From contig NZ_VILB01000003.1 of assembly GCF_009712035.1 (NCBI RefSeq), positions 124,001 through 188,000 on the forward strand: a stretch of 64,000 nt of DNA, written 5' to 3'. This document shows, piece by piece, positions 19,302 to 28,387 of this stretch (positions within the stretch are counted from its first letter, which is position 1; every line of letters begins with the position of its first letter). The stretch comes from Anabaena sp. UHCC 0187. Its GTDB lineage: Bacteria; Cyanobacteriota; Cyanobacteriia; Cyanobacteriales; Nostocaceae. Under the pieces are notes generated by a model. That model was not told the DNA's origin. It made no database searches and saw nothing but the letters and a program-made list of their open reading frames with translations. A program made the position numbers and the translations under genes.

Positions 19302-19391
19302 TTTGTCAGTTGTCTCTTGTCAGTTGTCGGTTGTCAGGTGTTAGTTATTTTTTTGCCACTAACCAATGACTACTGACCAATGACTAAATGA
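19302..19391. repeat. TGTCAGT array with CCAATGA tail (rplD-rplC)
   Basis: TTGTCAG/TTGTCTC units (19313-19338), a T-run, then CCACTAACCAATGACTACTGACCAATGACTAAATGACTA. This is the same two-part layout as the rplF-rpsH spacer. Confidence 0.8.
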
Positions 19392-20030
19392 CTATTTTTT
19401 ACCAACTATATTTGCAGGAACGACGCTGACTAAAGCTCCTGGTTTGCCAGGAATAGCTCCTTTAACGAGGATTAAGTTGCGTTCTGCATCTACTCGTATT
19501 ACTGTCAGTTTGCGAATTGTGACACGAGTACCGCCTAAACGTCCTGCCATCCTTTTACCGGGATAAACACGACCTGGGGTTGTACCAGCACCGATAGAAC
19601 CTGGCGCTCTATGGTTTTTGGAACCGTGTGACATGGGACCGCGAGCAAAGTTGTTACGCTTCTGGTTACCGGCAAAACCGCGACCAATGCTTGTACCAAC
19701 TACATCTACAATTTCACCAGCACTAAAAATATCTGCTTTAATTTCTTGACCTAAAGCATAATCACCAGTGCTATCGGTGCGATATTCATTCAGATGACGG
19801 ACTGCTGGGGCGGATGATTTAGCCAAATGTCCCAACAATGGTCTGTTCAGTGCCTTGGGTTTAACTTCACCATAACCAACTTGAATGGCAGAGTAACCGT
19901 CGGTCTGTTTCGTTTTAACTTGTGTAACGGTGCATGGACCGGCTTTGATGACAGTAACAGGAATGGAGACTCCTGCTTCATCAAATATTTGGGTCATGCC
20001 CAGCTTGGTGCCGAGAATACCTACAGACAC
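19392..20030 (-). CDS. rplC: Ribosomal protein uL3
   Basis: Early-assembling large-subunit protein. [40 protein letters not shown] and [21 protein letters not shown] are diagnostic. The length is 212 residues. It is the first gene of the leftward cluster in this window. The start MSVGILGTK matches the family. Confidence 0.97.
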   Translation of the reverse strand: MSVGILGTKLGMTQIFDEAGVSIPVTVIKAGPCTVTQVKTKQTDGYSAIQVGYGEVKPKALNRPLLGHLAKSSAPAVRHLNEYRTDSTGDYALGQEIKADIFSAGEIVDVVGTSIGRGFAGNQKRNNFARGPMSHGSKNHRAPGSIGAGTTPGRVYPGKRMAGRLGGTRVTIRKLTVIRVDAERNLILVKGAIPGKPGALVSVVPANIVGKK

Positions 20031-20905
20031 AGTTACTGGTTCTCCTTTCGTTCTATTTTTTGGGCTGACTGCGGAAATTGAATGGGGATGAAGTTTGTTA
20101 ATGTCGCTTGAGGGTAAAATATACCTCTCAAATTTGGACTGGCGTTAGACAGTGCAAATTCTTGGCGACGCAACAATTTTTGTCCCTTTTGCTTTAGTGA
20201 ATTTGTTTATTTTCACTTACTCAATCACAATAACAGGAATAACTGCCTACTCTATGGAGAAGGTGTTACTTCTGCAATCCAATGCGAGGCTTGATGGCTT
20301 TGCGCTGTGTGCAGCAATGCTTTCGTCCAAGCAGTTGCTTTGGCACTCTACCGTGGTAGCAGGACTTAAGTGGTTATTTCCTCTCAGTATCCTTTTCCTC
20401 AGACTTAACATAATGCCATAAAACCAACGACATTATTGCTCAAGAACTACTTCTTTTAATACCTTAAACTATTGTTTGAGGTCTTGCCTAATTTTTTTTA
20501 GGATTTACGGGAGTGTTTTGGTGTGGGAGCTTAAATATGACTTTGGCTCTTGATTTGACCTGAAAGCCTTTTTAGTTTAGCAGTCTCTTATGGAGTAAGC
20601 CAGTTTTATTCTTTTGGGGAAACTAACTAGAAACTCAGATGCTAGGACTAACTAGAAACTCGAAATAAGAAAGATGGCTATCTAATTATACTATTCGGTC
20701 ACAATCTAATACTATAAATCATTGATTAATTTTTGTCTAGTATTTTTTTTGCTATGTTATGGGGTACTGAGGCGGGGGTGGGTGATTTTGCCCAAATTCC
20801 GACTGGGAATTTTCAAGATTTTTGAAAATATGCAGCTTCATTTAACTTAATCTACCACTAGAGAGTGAATAATAGAGATATCTAAGTGGGATAGGAAGAA
20901 AATCT
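20031..20905. other. Divergent intergenic region rplC-ndhN
   Basis: This 875-nt region separates the leftward ribosomal cluster from rightward ndhN and must carry the main cluster promoter. An AT-rich TATATT on the minus strand at 20118-20123 is a possible -10, without a good -35. A 15-bp direct repeat, ACTAACTAGAAACTC, occurs at 20622-20636 and 20647-20661 (25-nt period). A short inverted repeat AAATTCC/GGAATTT is near 20800. An 89-codon plus-strand frame (20152-20421) shows no family resemblance, and I do not call it a gene. Confidence 0.5.
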
Positions 20906-21382
20906 ATGGCACTAATTACCACTGGCAACAGTTTCATCCGCAATTTGGAGAAATTTGGGGCGTTGGGTGTTTATGTTCCTCTGGAGGGGGGTTATGAAGG
21001 TCGGTATCTGCGCCGATTACGTGCGGCTGGCTATATTGGTCTCCATATTACTGCGAGGGGACTAGGTGATGTGGCTGCATATCTTACACAAGTTCATGGT
21101 GTTAGACCACCGCATTTAGGCAAAAGAAGCAATAGTAGTGGTGCGGCTGTGGGTGACGTATATTATTTACCACCAATGATCAGTTCTCATTTGGAACAAC
21201 TACCTCCTAAGTCTAAGGGGTTGGTGTTGTGGATTATTGAGGGACATATTCTTTCTGATCAGGAAGTTGAGTATTTAATGAATTTGCCCAAGCTAGAACC
21301 ACGGGTTAAGGTGGTAATTGAGAGAGGTGGCGATCGCATTTTCCGCTGGACACCTTTAGAAAAGACACTCTTAGCTAGTTAA
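20906..21382 (+). CDS. ndhN: NAD(P)H-quinone oxidoreductase subunit N
   Basis: Peripheral subunit of the cyanobacterial NDH-1 complex, used in respiration and cyclic electron flow around photosystem I. MALITTGNSFIRNLEKFGALGVYVPLEGGYEGRY and the TARGLGDVAAYLTQVHGVRPPHLGK region are clear NdhN signatures. The length is 158 residues. An AGGAAG ribosome-binding site is upstream of the ATG. It has no counterpart in proteobacterial complex I, supporting the cyanobacterial assignment. Confidence 0.95.
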   Translation: MALITTGNSFIRNLEKFGALGVYVPLEGGYEGRYLRRLRAAGYIGLHITARGLGDVAAYLTQVHGVRPPHLGKRSNSSGAAVGDVYYLPPMISSHLEQLPPKSKGLVLWIIEGHILSDQEVEYLMNLPKLEPRVKVVIERGGDRIFRWTPLEKTLLAS

Positions 21383-21392
21383 GAGATTGTAA

Positions 21393-21411
21393 GGGTGGGA
21401 TATTCCCACCC
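21393..21411. terminator. Hairpin after ndhN
   Basis: An 8-bp perfect stem (GGGTGGGA/TCCCACCC) with a 3-nt loop starts 11 nt after the ndhN stop. It is GC-rich but has no T-run. It lies between ndhN and the converging Uma2 remnant. Confidence 0.5.
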
Positions 21412-21428
21412 CTACCGTTCAATTATTT

Positions 21429-21740
21429 CTAATTCTGTATTTCTTGTTGTACCCAAGCACTAAAGGATTTGCTAAATTGCACTTTATCAATTTGACAATC
21501 TTGCAAAAATTGGTAAAGTTGTTCTTTGATTGTTCTAAAAAATGTTGGGCTTTTCTCTACTTCAATATATTGATGATTTTGAAGTTGATAAATTCGGATT
21601 ATTTGGCCGTTATAACGCCAAAATTCTGTTACACCCATGCTGGCATAAAACTTGAGTTTATTGATGTCAGTATGAGTAATATCTACTTCCACAATTAAAT
21701 CTGGTGAGGGAATATAAAGCGAAAATGAGACGTAAATCTT
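21429..21740 (-). pseudogene. 5'-truncated Uma2-family endonuclease remnant
   Basis: The conserved C-terminal part of Uma2/DUF820 is recognisable: IPSPDLIVEVDITHTDINKL, then FYASMGVTEFWRYNGQ. The frame runs into stop codons at about 21741-21749. The N-terminal ~110 residues expected of the family (compare the intact copy at 27739) are missing. Its surviving 5' edge overlaps the start of the opposite-strand DUF3172 gene, suggesting a deletion or rearrangement at that junction. Some PD-(D/E)XK residues in the lost half would be needed for activity, so it should be non-functional. Confidence 0.75.
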
Positions 21741-22267
21741 CTACTACTAGGCCAACTAATACCCCTAAACCCTCTATTTTCCAATCCCCAATGTTTAACT
21801 TCGCCACCATTGCCCTTTTAGGGGGAGTGATGATTTTAGGAATTGGGATTGGGATTGCGTTTAGTTCGACAACTACATTGAGTTCATCAAATGTGGCTTC
21901 CCGTGAGTTTATTGATACTAGAGCGCCAAATCCTGAGATTTGTGTGCAGTATGGATCTAGTGCAATGGTGATGGATGCCAGACTCTTTGTAACTCTTAAT
22001 CCCTTTAATGTCTTTGTTGCCCAGCCAAATATCCGCCCTGGATGTGTAATTCGTCAAAATAACTGGGCAATTTTGGAAAACAAAAAGCTTGTGACATCTG
22101 AGCAGGTACGGGAATGCAAGAATCGCCTGAATACCTTTGGCTTTACAGGGGACTTAAACAGTGAAAAGCCAGATATTAGGTGTATTTATCAAAATGAATC
22201 GGCTCAAAATTTCTTTTTATCTCAACCAGGGGCTGTGGGAACGCCACAAGATACGGAAAGATTTTAA
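21725..22267 (+). CDS. DUF3172 family protein
   Basis: A 180-residue protein with a basic N-terminus (MRRKSSTTRPTNTPKP), one membrane-spanning segment at about residues 30-48 (LGGVMILGIGIGIAF) and a soluble domain with four Cys, including NPEICVQYGSSAMVMDAR and PGCVIRQNNW. This matches the cyanobacterial DUF3172 family of unknown function. The ATG at 21725 is preferred; a GTG at 21704 is in frame but lies inside the Uma2 remnant. It is probably anchored in the membrane with the domain outside. Confidence 0.75.
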   Translation: MRRKSSTTRPTNTPKPSIFQSPMFNFATIALLGGVMILGIGIGIAFSSTTTLSSSNVASREFIDTRAPNPEICVQYGSSAMVMDARLFVTLNPFNVFVAQPNIRPGCVIRQNNWAILENKKLVTSEQVRECKNRLNTFGFTGDLNSEKPDIRCIYQNESAQNFFLSQPGAVGTPQDTERF

Positions 22268-22276
22268 TCACAAAAG

Positions 22277-22316
22277 AAAGTCCCCAACCTATGAGTACAT
22301 TGAGGGTGGGGACTTT
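22277..22316. terminator. Rho-independent terminator after the DUF3172 gene
   Basis: A 13-bp stem with one mismatch (AAAGTCCCCAACC/GGGTGGGGACTTT) encloses a 14-nt loop, followed by CGCGTTTTGTT. It starts 10 nt after the gene's stop codon. Confidence 0.65.
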
Positions 22317-22376
22317 CGCGTTTTGTTAACTCTAGCTAAAATTGATGAGGAACTTGTGAGTTTACCTAAATACATT

Positions 22377-23063
22377 TCATCTCAAATCTAAAATTTTTTG
22401 TATGGGTAGGGGTTGACCAAATTCAATAATGGGAATTTCTTTCAGGTTATGTGGAGAAGTGTTTTTATTATCTGAAGGTGTGGGAAACATGGCAGCAGGT
22501 AGGGGTGAATTGGTAATTGCTGGAGGGGTTTGAGAATTTAAGGGTGGTACGGTGATTAAGGGTTGTTGGGTGTTGGTTGTCAGGTTTGTGGATGGTGGTA
22601 GGGTGGTTGTGGGTGTTGTTAACAGACTGTTAGCGGGAGAAAAGGTAAGATAAGGATTGAATACCCAGCGGGTGGGTTTTTGTGGAGAAAAGGGCTGAAG
22701 TTGGACTTTTTTGGCTTCAAATTTACTGTCTGGTGCTAGGTCGAGAACTATGCGGGTGACATTGGCGTTAAGTTGGGAAATACGAATTCGTTGAATTGCA
22801 CCGGCATATTCTTTTTGGGTGAGGACTTTACCGAGTTTGGTATTGGGTAAGTCAAGAACCAGACGTTGGGGTTGAGAAAGATAGAAATACTGGGGTGTGG
22901 CTGTGGCTGAAAGGCTGATTTCTAATTTTTGTGTTTTGGGGTTAAATTCCCAATTATTCAGTTGTGCTAATGGTTGGGCAAAACTGATGCTAGGGGTGAA
23001 AGCAATCAAGCTAAATAAGCTCACCCCAAGAGATGGAAGAATTTGATTAGTTCTAGTTTTCAT
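22377..23063 (-). CDS. AMIN domain-containing exported protein
   Basis: A signal peptide (MKTRTNQILPSLGVSLFSLIAFTPSISFA, cleavage near residue 29) is followed by an AMIN domain (about 33-125) with WEFNPKTQKLEISL and QRLVLDLPNTKLG. The rest is Thr/Pro/Asn-rich low complexity. AMIN domains bind peptidoglycan and occur in AmiC and type IV pilus secretins. Its stop-to-start distance to the upstream antiporter gene is only 2 nt, so the two are co-translated. No catalytic amidase domain follows, so the protein is likely a periplasmic binding partner of unknown purpose. Confidence 0.75.
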   Translation of the reverse strand: MKTRTNQILPSLGVSLFSLIAFTPSISFAQPLAQLNNWEFNPKTQKLEISLSATATPQYFYLSQPQRLVLDLPNTKLGKVLTQKEYAGAIQRIRISQLNANVTRIVLDLAPDSKFEAKKVQLQPFSPQKPTRWVFNPYLTFSPANSLLTTPTTTLPPSTNLTTNTQQPLITVPPLNSQTPPAITNSPLPAAMFPTPSDNKNTSPHNLKEIPIIEFGQPLPIQKILDLR

Positions 23064-23065
23064 AG

Positions 23066-25264
23066 TTAGGGATTATGAATTACTTCTTGGCTATTAATTG
23101 CTGGTAAGAGAGAATTCAGATGTGAGGTAACTTGACTATAACGACGGGTAATGAGTAACGAAGAACGACATTGGATGGCGAGTTGATCTGTGTATCTTCC
23201 CAGGGTTTGGCGTTCAATTCCCCACAGACGACTAGTACCAACAATGGTTAGATCAACATTTTCTGAGGCAGCAATTACGGTTTGGATTGGTTCTGGGGAT
23301 GTGACGGTTTTGATTTCAATGCGATCGCGCACACTCTTCGGTAATTGCTCAATCATGGCGTTAAGTTCATAACTTAATTCGTCTTGGATATGATTGCCTG
23401 GGAATACCTGTAAAACTTGTAACATACAAGTGTCACGATTAAGCAACATTCTTAAAGCAATAATCAATGCTAAATCGTCATGAATGTTGGCAGAATAGGG
23501 AACGAGGAGACTTTCTAAGCGATCGCCCCCTTTGTCTACAAATACGGCTACATCTACTGGTGTGGTGCTGAGAATTTGCCCGACTCTTCCCCCCAAGCGA
23601 TTGTTACTAAAGGCGGGACGATGCCAACCCACAAGCACTAAATCTGGTTGTTCTATTTCGGCTATCTGTGCGGTTTCTCTGGCTACATTGCTCGATATGC
23701 GAACTATGGGCTGGATATAGGAACGGATTAGTTGTGGTTCTAGGGTATTGATTAATTCTTCTAGTTTTTGACGACGTTCAGCTATGAGTCTATCGGCTTC
23801 CGTGGGGGTACTCTCAAAGCCATAGTTTTCTTCTAGTTCAATTAAGCTAAGGGGATGAATAATGGCTGATTGTCGGTAGTTGATAGCGATCGCTGTTGCT
23901 AACTGTAATAAACCTTTCTGGGTACTGGGATTAGCCACCGGTACTAATATTCGATATTGAGGAATGTAAGGTTCACTGGGTTCTGGTGTAATTTCTGTTT
24001 CTGGTTCTATTTCTATTTTTGGTTCAATGACATCTAATCTAATGAGGCGTTTGGGATAGGTCCATTCCAACAATGGTGAAGTCATAAATGTTGTCACCAA
24101 AGCCATAATGACTAACATCGTAAAAAGCAAAGGTGTAATTACGCCTAACTCTAAACCAATATTTAAGACAATTAACTCAGTTAAACCGCGAGTATTCATT
24201 AACCAACCCAAGGCTGAAGCTTCGCGTTTATCAATGCCACTCATGCGAGCCGCGACATAAGCACCAATAAATTTACCCGCACTGGCTACGACTATAATTA
24301 AGACACATAATAGCCATAATTCAGGACGGTTGAGTAAACCAATTTCCGTCTTTAAACCACTGTAAGCAAAGAATATTGGTAAGAGAAATATGAGGACAAA
24401 ATCTTCAGTTTTGATGGCTAATTCTCTCACTAATTCTTCATCTTTGGGCATGACTGCACCTAATAGGAATGCTCCAAAAATTAGGTGAATACCAATAAAT
24501 TCAGTGATTAAAGCTGAGAAAACAACTCCCATATAAATAACAGCCAGAAGCAATTGACTCAAACGCCCAGCCCGACGATGATGACGGCTGAAACGTTTGA
24601 GAAACCAGCGCCCGACTGTGAACATAAAGCCAATATAAACAAGGCTTTCAATAATGGTGAGAAAAGCTTGCCCGTCAATGCTACCATTGCGGGCGACTGC
24701 GATCGCTACTGCCAAAAGACACCAGGCTGTCACATCATCCACTGCCGCACAAGTTAAGGCTAATGTCCCCAAACGAGTGCGCTGTAAGTTATTTTCCGTA
24801 ATAATTCTAGCCAAGACAGGAAAGGCAGTAATTGACATTGCTGCCCCTAAAAACAAGGCAAAAGGGATAAATTGTACATTGCCACCAGCAACCAAGGGAT
24901 AAAGCAGTAAAGATAAAATAAATGCCGAAGCAAAGGGAACAATAACGCTAAAATTGGAAATAAGAATCGCAGTTTTTAAGTTACCTTTCAGATATTTGGG
25001 ATTTAATTCCAAACCAATCAGAAACATGAAAAATATTAGCCCTATTTGCGACAAAACGTTCAAAAAAGGCATTGTTTCTGGTGGAAACAGGCTATGTGCT
25101 AAACCGGGAGCAATTAAACCGAATAATGATGGACCAAGCATGATACCGGCGAAGATTTCGCCAATTACCAATGGCTGTTTAATCGCTTTGAATCCCAATC
25201 CGACAATTCGGGAGAGTCCAATAACAATTAATACCTCAACTAGAACGAGAATAACTGTGTGCAT
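23066..25264 (-). CDS. CPA2-type cation:proton antiporter with C-terminal Usp domains
   Basis: The N-terminal ~390 residues form about 12 transmembrane helices of the KefB/NapA antiporter family; GEIFAGIMLGPSLFG, ALTCAAVDDVTAW (the ion-binding Asp pair) and NTRGLTELIVLNIG are visible. A Glu/Pro-rich linker (about 410-435) leads to two universal-stress-protein-like modules (about 438-570 and 575-710), with ILVPVANPSTQKG and LTIVGTSRLWG. It should exchange Na+ or K+ for H+ under cytoplasmic nucleotide or stress control. The substrate cannot be read from sequence. It is the first gene of a two-gene operon with the AMIN protein. Confidence 0.85.
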   Translation of the reverse strand: MHTVILVLVEVLIVIGLSRIVGLGFKAIKQPLVIGEIFAGIMLGPSLFGLIAPGLAHSLFPPETMPFLNVLSQIGLIFFMFLIGLELNPKYLKGNLKTAILISNFSVIVPFASAFILSLLLYPLVAGGNVQFIPFALFLGAAMSITAFPVLARIITENNLQRTRLGTLALTCAAVDDVTAWCLLAVAIAVARNGSIDGQAFLTIIESLVYIGFMFTVGRWFLKRFSRHHRRAGRLSQLLLAVIYMGVVFSALITEFIGIHLIFGAFLLGAVMPKDEELVRELAIKTEDFVLIFLLPIFFAYSGLKTEIGLLNRPELWLLCVLIIVVASAGKFIGAYVAARMSGIDKREASALGWLMNTRGLTELIVLNIGLELGVITPLLFTMLVIMALVTTFMTSPLLEWTYPKRLIRLDVIEPKIEIEPETEITPEPSEPYIPQYRILVPVANPSTQKGLLQLATAIAINYRQSAIIHPLSLIELEENYGFESTPTEADRLIAERRQKLEELINTLEPQLIRSYIQPIVRISSNVARETAQIAEIEQPDLVLVGWHRPAFSNNRLGGRVGQILSTTPVDVAVFVDKGGDRLESLLVPYSANIHDDLALIIALRMLLNRDTCMLQVLQVFPGNHIQDELSYELNAMIEQLPKSVRDRIEIKTVTSPEPIQTVIAASENVDLTIVGTSRLWGIERQTLGRYTDQLAIQCRSSLLITRRYSQVTSHLNSLLPAINSQEVIHNP

Positions 25265-25874
25265 ATTTTCCTCGCTAATGATTATCCAGGTTCACTATGA
25301 TAATTCTTTATAAGAGTGTAAATTATCAACCTAACCAGATACATTTTTGGCTATTTATATTGATTGGTGATGTTAATTATTATCGCCTGAATATATCTAT
25401 GCTAACGAAAAATCAGTATTAATTTATTATTCAACTATAAATAAATATGAGAATTAGCCAGAATAAAATGCTTATCAAGAGAATACAATAGTTAAAGCCC
25501 TTGATAAATCAATTATTTCCTGAAAAAAGGTAATAATAACCGATAAATAATGAAATAATAGTATCAGTAATAGTTCAGGACAATGTCTTATTCGTCATCG
25601 CCAATACTTAATAATAAATGTGGAAATGATAAATACAAAATACAAGTGCTGATAGAGATTTTTAGGCAAATATCCCCAGATTTTTGAGATCGCCGGAAAT
25701 TACAGCTATAAATTTCGGGATCAGGTCTAAAAATGACGAAAATGTCATCATTTAAGATTTGTCTAGGAAGGAATTTATATTTATAATCAAAAAATTGTAA
25801 ATAAGGCGTTAAATTTTGTTAAGATTGTACACGGCGTTAGCTTTGCCCCCTGTCCCCTACCTACGAGACGCTTC
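25265..25874. other. Divergent intergenic region antiporter/ABC-F
   Basis: A 610-nt AT-rich region between divergent genes. I see no RNA gene, inverted repeat of note or coding sequence. Promoters for both genes must lie here, but no convincing -35/-10 pair was identified. Confidence 0.4.
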
Positions 25875-27569
25875 ATGCTGCGATTAGAACATATCAGTAA
25901 AATTTATCCTACAGGCGAAGTTCTTAAAGATATCAACTGGGAAGTCAAACCAGGAGATCGTATTGGTTTAGTTGGCGTTAATGGTGCGGGAAAATCCACC
26001 CAACTAAAAATCATCTCCGGGGAGATTGAACCCACCGCTGGGGAAATTATTCGCCCTTCCAGCTTACATATAGCTTATCTTAACCAAGAGTTTGAGGTTG
26101 ACCCCACTCGCACAGTCAGAGAAGAATTTTGGACTGTATTTAAAGAAGCCAACGAAGTGCAGATGGCTTTAGCTCATATTCCCCATGAGATGGAAACGGC
26201 TAATCCAGAAGAGTTAGATGAACTCATTCATCAGTTAGATCGGTTGCAGCGTCAATTTGAGGCTTTAGACGGATATAACTTAGACTCACGGATTGGTAAG
26301 ATTTTACCAGAGATGGGATTTCAACTCGAAGATGGCGATCGCCTAGTTAGTGCCTTCTCCGGTGGTTGGCAAATGCGGATGAGTTTAGGCAAAATTCTCC
26401 TGCAAAAACCTGACTTGTTACTACTGGACGAACCGACAAACCACTTAGATTTAGAAACCATTGAGTGGTTAGAAAATTACCTGCGCGGTTTAATTACCCC
26501 CATGGTGATAGTTTCCCATGACCGGGAATTTTTAGATCGTCTTTGTAACCAAATTGTCGAAACTGAACGGGGTGTTTCCAGTTCTTACCTGGGTAATTAT
26601 TCATCCTATTTACAACAAAAAGCCGAAAATCAATACGCACAACTTAACGCTTACGAACGTCAGCAAAAAGAATTAGAAAAACAACAAGCATTTGTAGATA
26701 AATTCCGCGCTAGTGCAACTCGCAGTACCCAAGCAAAAAGCCGGGAAAAACAACTAGACAAAATTGAACGCATCGAAGCACCGACAGGAGGAATGAGAAC
26801 TCTGCATTTCCGTTTTCCTGATGCCACTCGTAGCGGTAGAGAAGTTGTAGAAATTAAGGATTTAACCCATATTTATGGGGATAAAATTCTGTTTTTATCA
26901 GCAAATCTCCTAGTAGAAAGAGGAGACAGAATTGCGTTTCTCGGTCCCAATGGTGCGGGTAAATCCACACTGTTGAAAATTATGATGGGTGTAGAACCAC
27001 CTACAGAAGGGATTGTGAAATTGGGTGATCACAACGTTATTCCCGGTTACTTCGAGCAAAACCAAGCGGAAGCGTTGGATTTAAATAAAACCGTCATGGA
27101 AACTATTCATGATGAAGTTCCTAATTGGACAAACGAAGAAGTCCGCACACTGTTAGGAAGATTCTTATTTACTGGTGATACCGTATTTAAGAAAGTTGGG
27201 GCATTGAGTGGAGGTGAAAAAGCTCGGTTAGCATTAGCAAAAATGCTTTTACGTCCAGCGAATTTAATCATTCTGGATGAGCCTACCAACCACTTAGATA
27301 TTCCAGCAAAAGAAATGATGGAAGAGGCTTTGCAAAACTATGAAGGTACAGCCCTTGTAGTTTCCCACGACCGTTATTTTATCTCCCAAGTAGCTAATAA
27401 AATTGTGGAAATTCGTGATGGTGAATTCCGCGTTTATTTAGGAGATTATCACTACTATCTCGATAAGAAAGCCGAAGAGAAAGAACTAGCGGAATTAGCA
27501 GCAGCAGAAGCCGAAAAAGCTGCTAAGAAAGCGGCAAAGGCTGCTAAAGCTGGAGCAAAGCAGAAATAG
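25875..27569 (+). CDS. ABC-F family ATP-binding protein
   Basis: A soluble twin-ATPase without membrane domain. The first Walker A is GVNGAGKST (34-42), with signature AFSGGWQMR and Walker B LLLLDEPTNHLD. The second repeats the set: FLGPNGAGKST, GALSGGEKARL, LIILDEPTNHLD. The linker between the domains is the charged helical 'ABC-F linker' (about residues 240-300). The C-terminus is an Ala/Lys/Glu-rich helix. ABC-F proteins act on the ribosome (EttA, Uup and YbiT types) or in resistance. Which subgroup this belongs to cannot be settled here. Confidence 0.9.
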   Translation: MLRLEHISKIYPTGEVLKDINWEVKPGDRIGLVGVNGAGKSTQLKIISGEIEPTAGEIIRPSSLHIAYLNQEFEVDPTRTVREEFWTVFKEANEVQMALAHIPHEMETANPEELDELIHQLDRLQRQFEALDGYNLDSRIGKILPEMGFQLEDGDRLVSAFSGGWQMRMSLGKILLQKPDLLLLDEPTNHLDLETIEWLENYLRGLITPMVIVSHDREFLDRLCNQIVETERGVSSSYLGNYSSYLQQKAENQYAQLNAYERQQKELEKQQAFVDKFRASATRSTQAKSREKQLDKIERIEAPTGGMRTLHFRFPDATRSGREVVEIKDLTHIYGDKILFLSANLLVERGDRIAFLGPNGAGKSTLLKIMMGVEPPTEGIVKLGDHNVIPGYFEQNQAEALDLNKTVMETIHDEVPNWTNEEVRTLLGRFLFTGDTVFKKVGALSGGEKARLALAKMLLRPANLIILDEPTNHLDIPAKEMMEEALQNYEGTALVVSHDRYFISQVANKIVEIRDGEFRVYLGDYHYYLDKKAEEKELAELAAAEAEKAAKKAAKAAKAGAKQK

Positions 27570-27585
27570 GTAATATCGGCAAATG

Positions 27586-27624
27586 GGTGACTGATTGTGA
27601 TTCTGGCTTTCTGTCACCTATTTT
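27586..27624 (+). terminator. Terminator after the ABC-F gene
   Basis: A 6-bp stem (GGTGAC/GTCACC) with a 21-nt loop is followed directly by TATTTTTTAAG. It starts 17 nt after the stop codon. Confidence 0.55.
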
Positions 27625-27738
27625 TTAAGAATGAGATTTTAAGAATTATTGAACGCAGATGAACGCAGATAAACACAGATAAATATTGATGATTATTATT
27701 CTGTGCAGTCTCAGATAAAATTAGTATTACAAGAGAAA

Positions 27739-28359
27739 TTACATAGCAACAACACCCCCGGATGCAAAGACTTGTTTTGCTGTTAATTGTAAGTTGGGAA
27801 AGATTGAGGAAACGAGTTGCTCATTGTTTTGAAACAATCGCTTTTGATACTCATCTTCTACTAATGTACAAATTGTCACTGTTGGCTGTTTGATTTTGCC
27901 AATATATTCTCTACCACCAATGCCTAAATAATCTACAATCCAATATTCAGGAACAGCTAATAGGGCGTAATCTTCAACTTTGCGAGCATAATCATTTTGC
28001 CAGTTTGTACTCACGACTTCAGCAATTAGTTTAATTGATTTTCCTGATGTAATTACAGGCTCTTTTTGCCATAATGGTTCATTGATTAGTTGGGTTTGGT
28101 CTAATACGATTACATCGGGACGAAAGGCTGTGTTTGTTCCCAATAGTTTGATCAAGCAGCGATGGGGGATAAAGTATGGTAAGTCTTGATGATCAATTTG
28201 TACATTCAGTTTTCGCCCAATTAAAGATGATACTTGTTCATGAGGTCCTGTTGGTTCCATCTCGATTAATTCCCCATCAATAAGTTCATAGCACTCATTG
28301 TCGCCATACTGAGCAATAAATTCATTAACTGTGATTAGTTTTAGGGCTGATTGTACCAT
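27739..28359 (-). CDS. Uma2 family (DUF820) endonuclease-like protein
   Basis: A full-length 206-residue member of the cyanobacterial Uma2/DUF820 family, which has a PD-(D/E)XK nuclease fold. Recognisable pieces are ELIDGELIEMEPTGPHEQVS, NTAFRPDVIVLDQTQL, KLIAEVVSTNWQNDYARKVEDYALL and VPEYWIVDYLGIGGREYIG. The Asp in RPDVIV and the Glu in IAEV are the likely metal ligands. Such genes are multicopy in cyanobacteria and their role is unproven. A degraded relative is at 21429. Confidence 0.85.
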   Translation of the reverse strand: MVQSALKLITVNEFIAQYGDNECYELIDGELIEMEPTGPHEQVSSLIGRKLNVQIDHQDLPYFIPHRCLIKLLGTNTAFRPDVIVLDQTQLINEPLWQKEPVITSGKSIKLIAEVVSTNWQNDYARKVEDYALLAVPEYWIVDYLGIGGREYIGKIKQPTVTICTLVEDEYQKRLFQNNEQLVSSIFPNLQLTAKQVFASGGVVAM

Positions 28360-28387
28360 TATTATGTTTCTTGCTAATTAAATAAAG

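Noticed and set aside
20152-20421. 89-codon plus-strand frame upstream of ndhN
   Set aside because: No ribosome-binding site or family resemblance. It lies in the region expected to hold the ribosomal cluster promoter.
20031-20905. S10-type leader for L4 autoregulation
   Set aside because: rpsJ is absent and no extended leader hairpin comparable to the E. coli one could be recognised.
22161-22391. 76-codon plus-strand frame overlapping the end of the DUF3172 gene
   Set aside because: It is a shifted-frame shadow that reads through the terminator hairpin.
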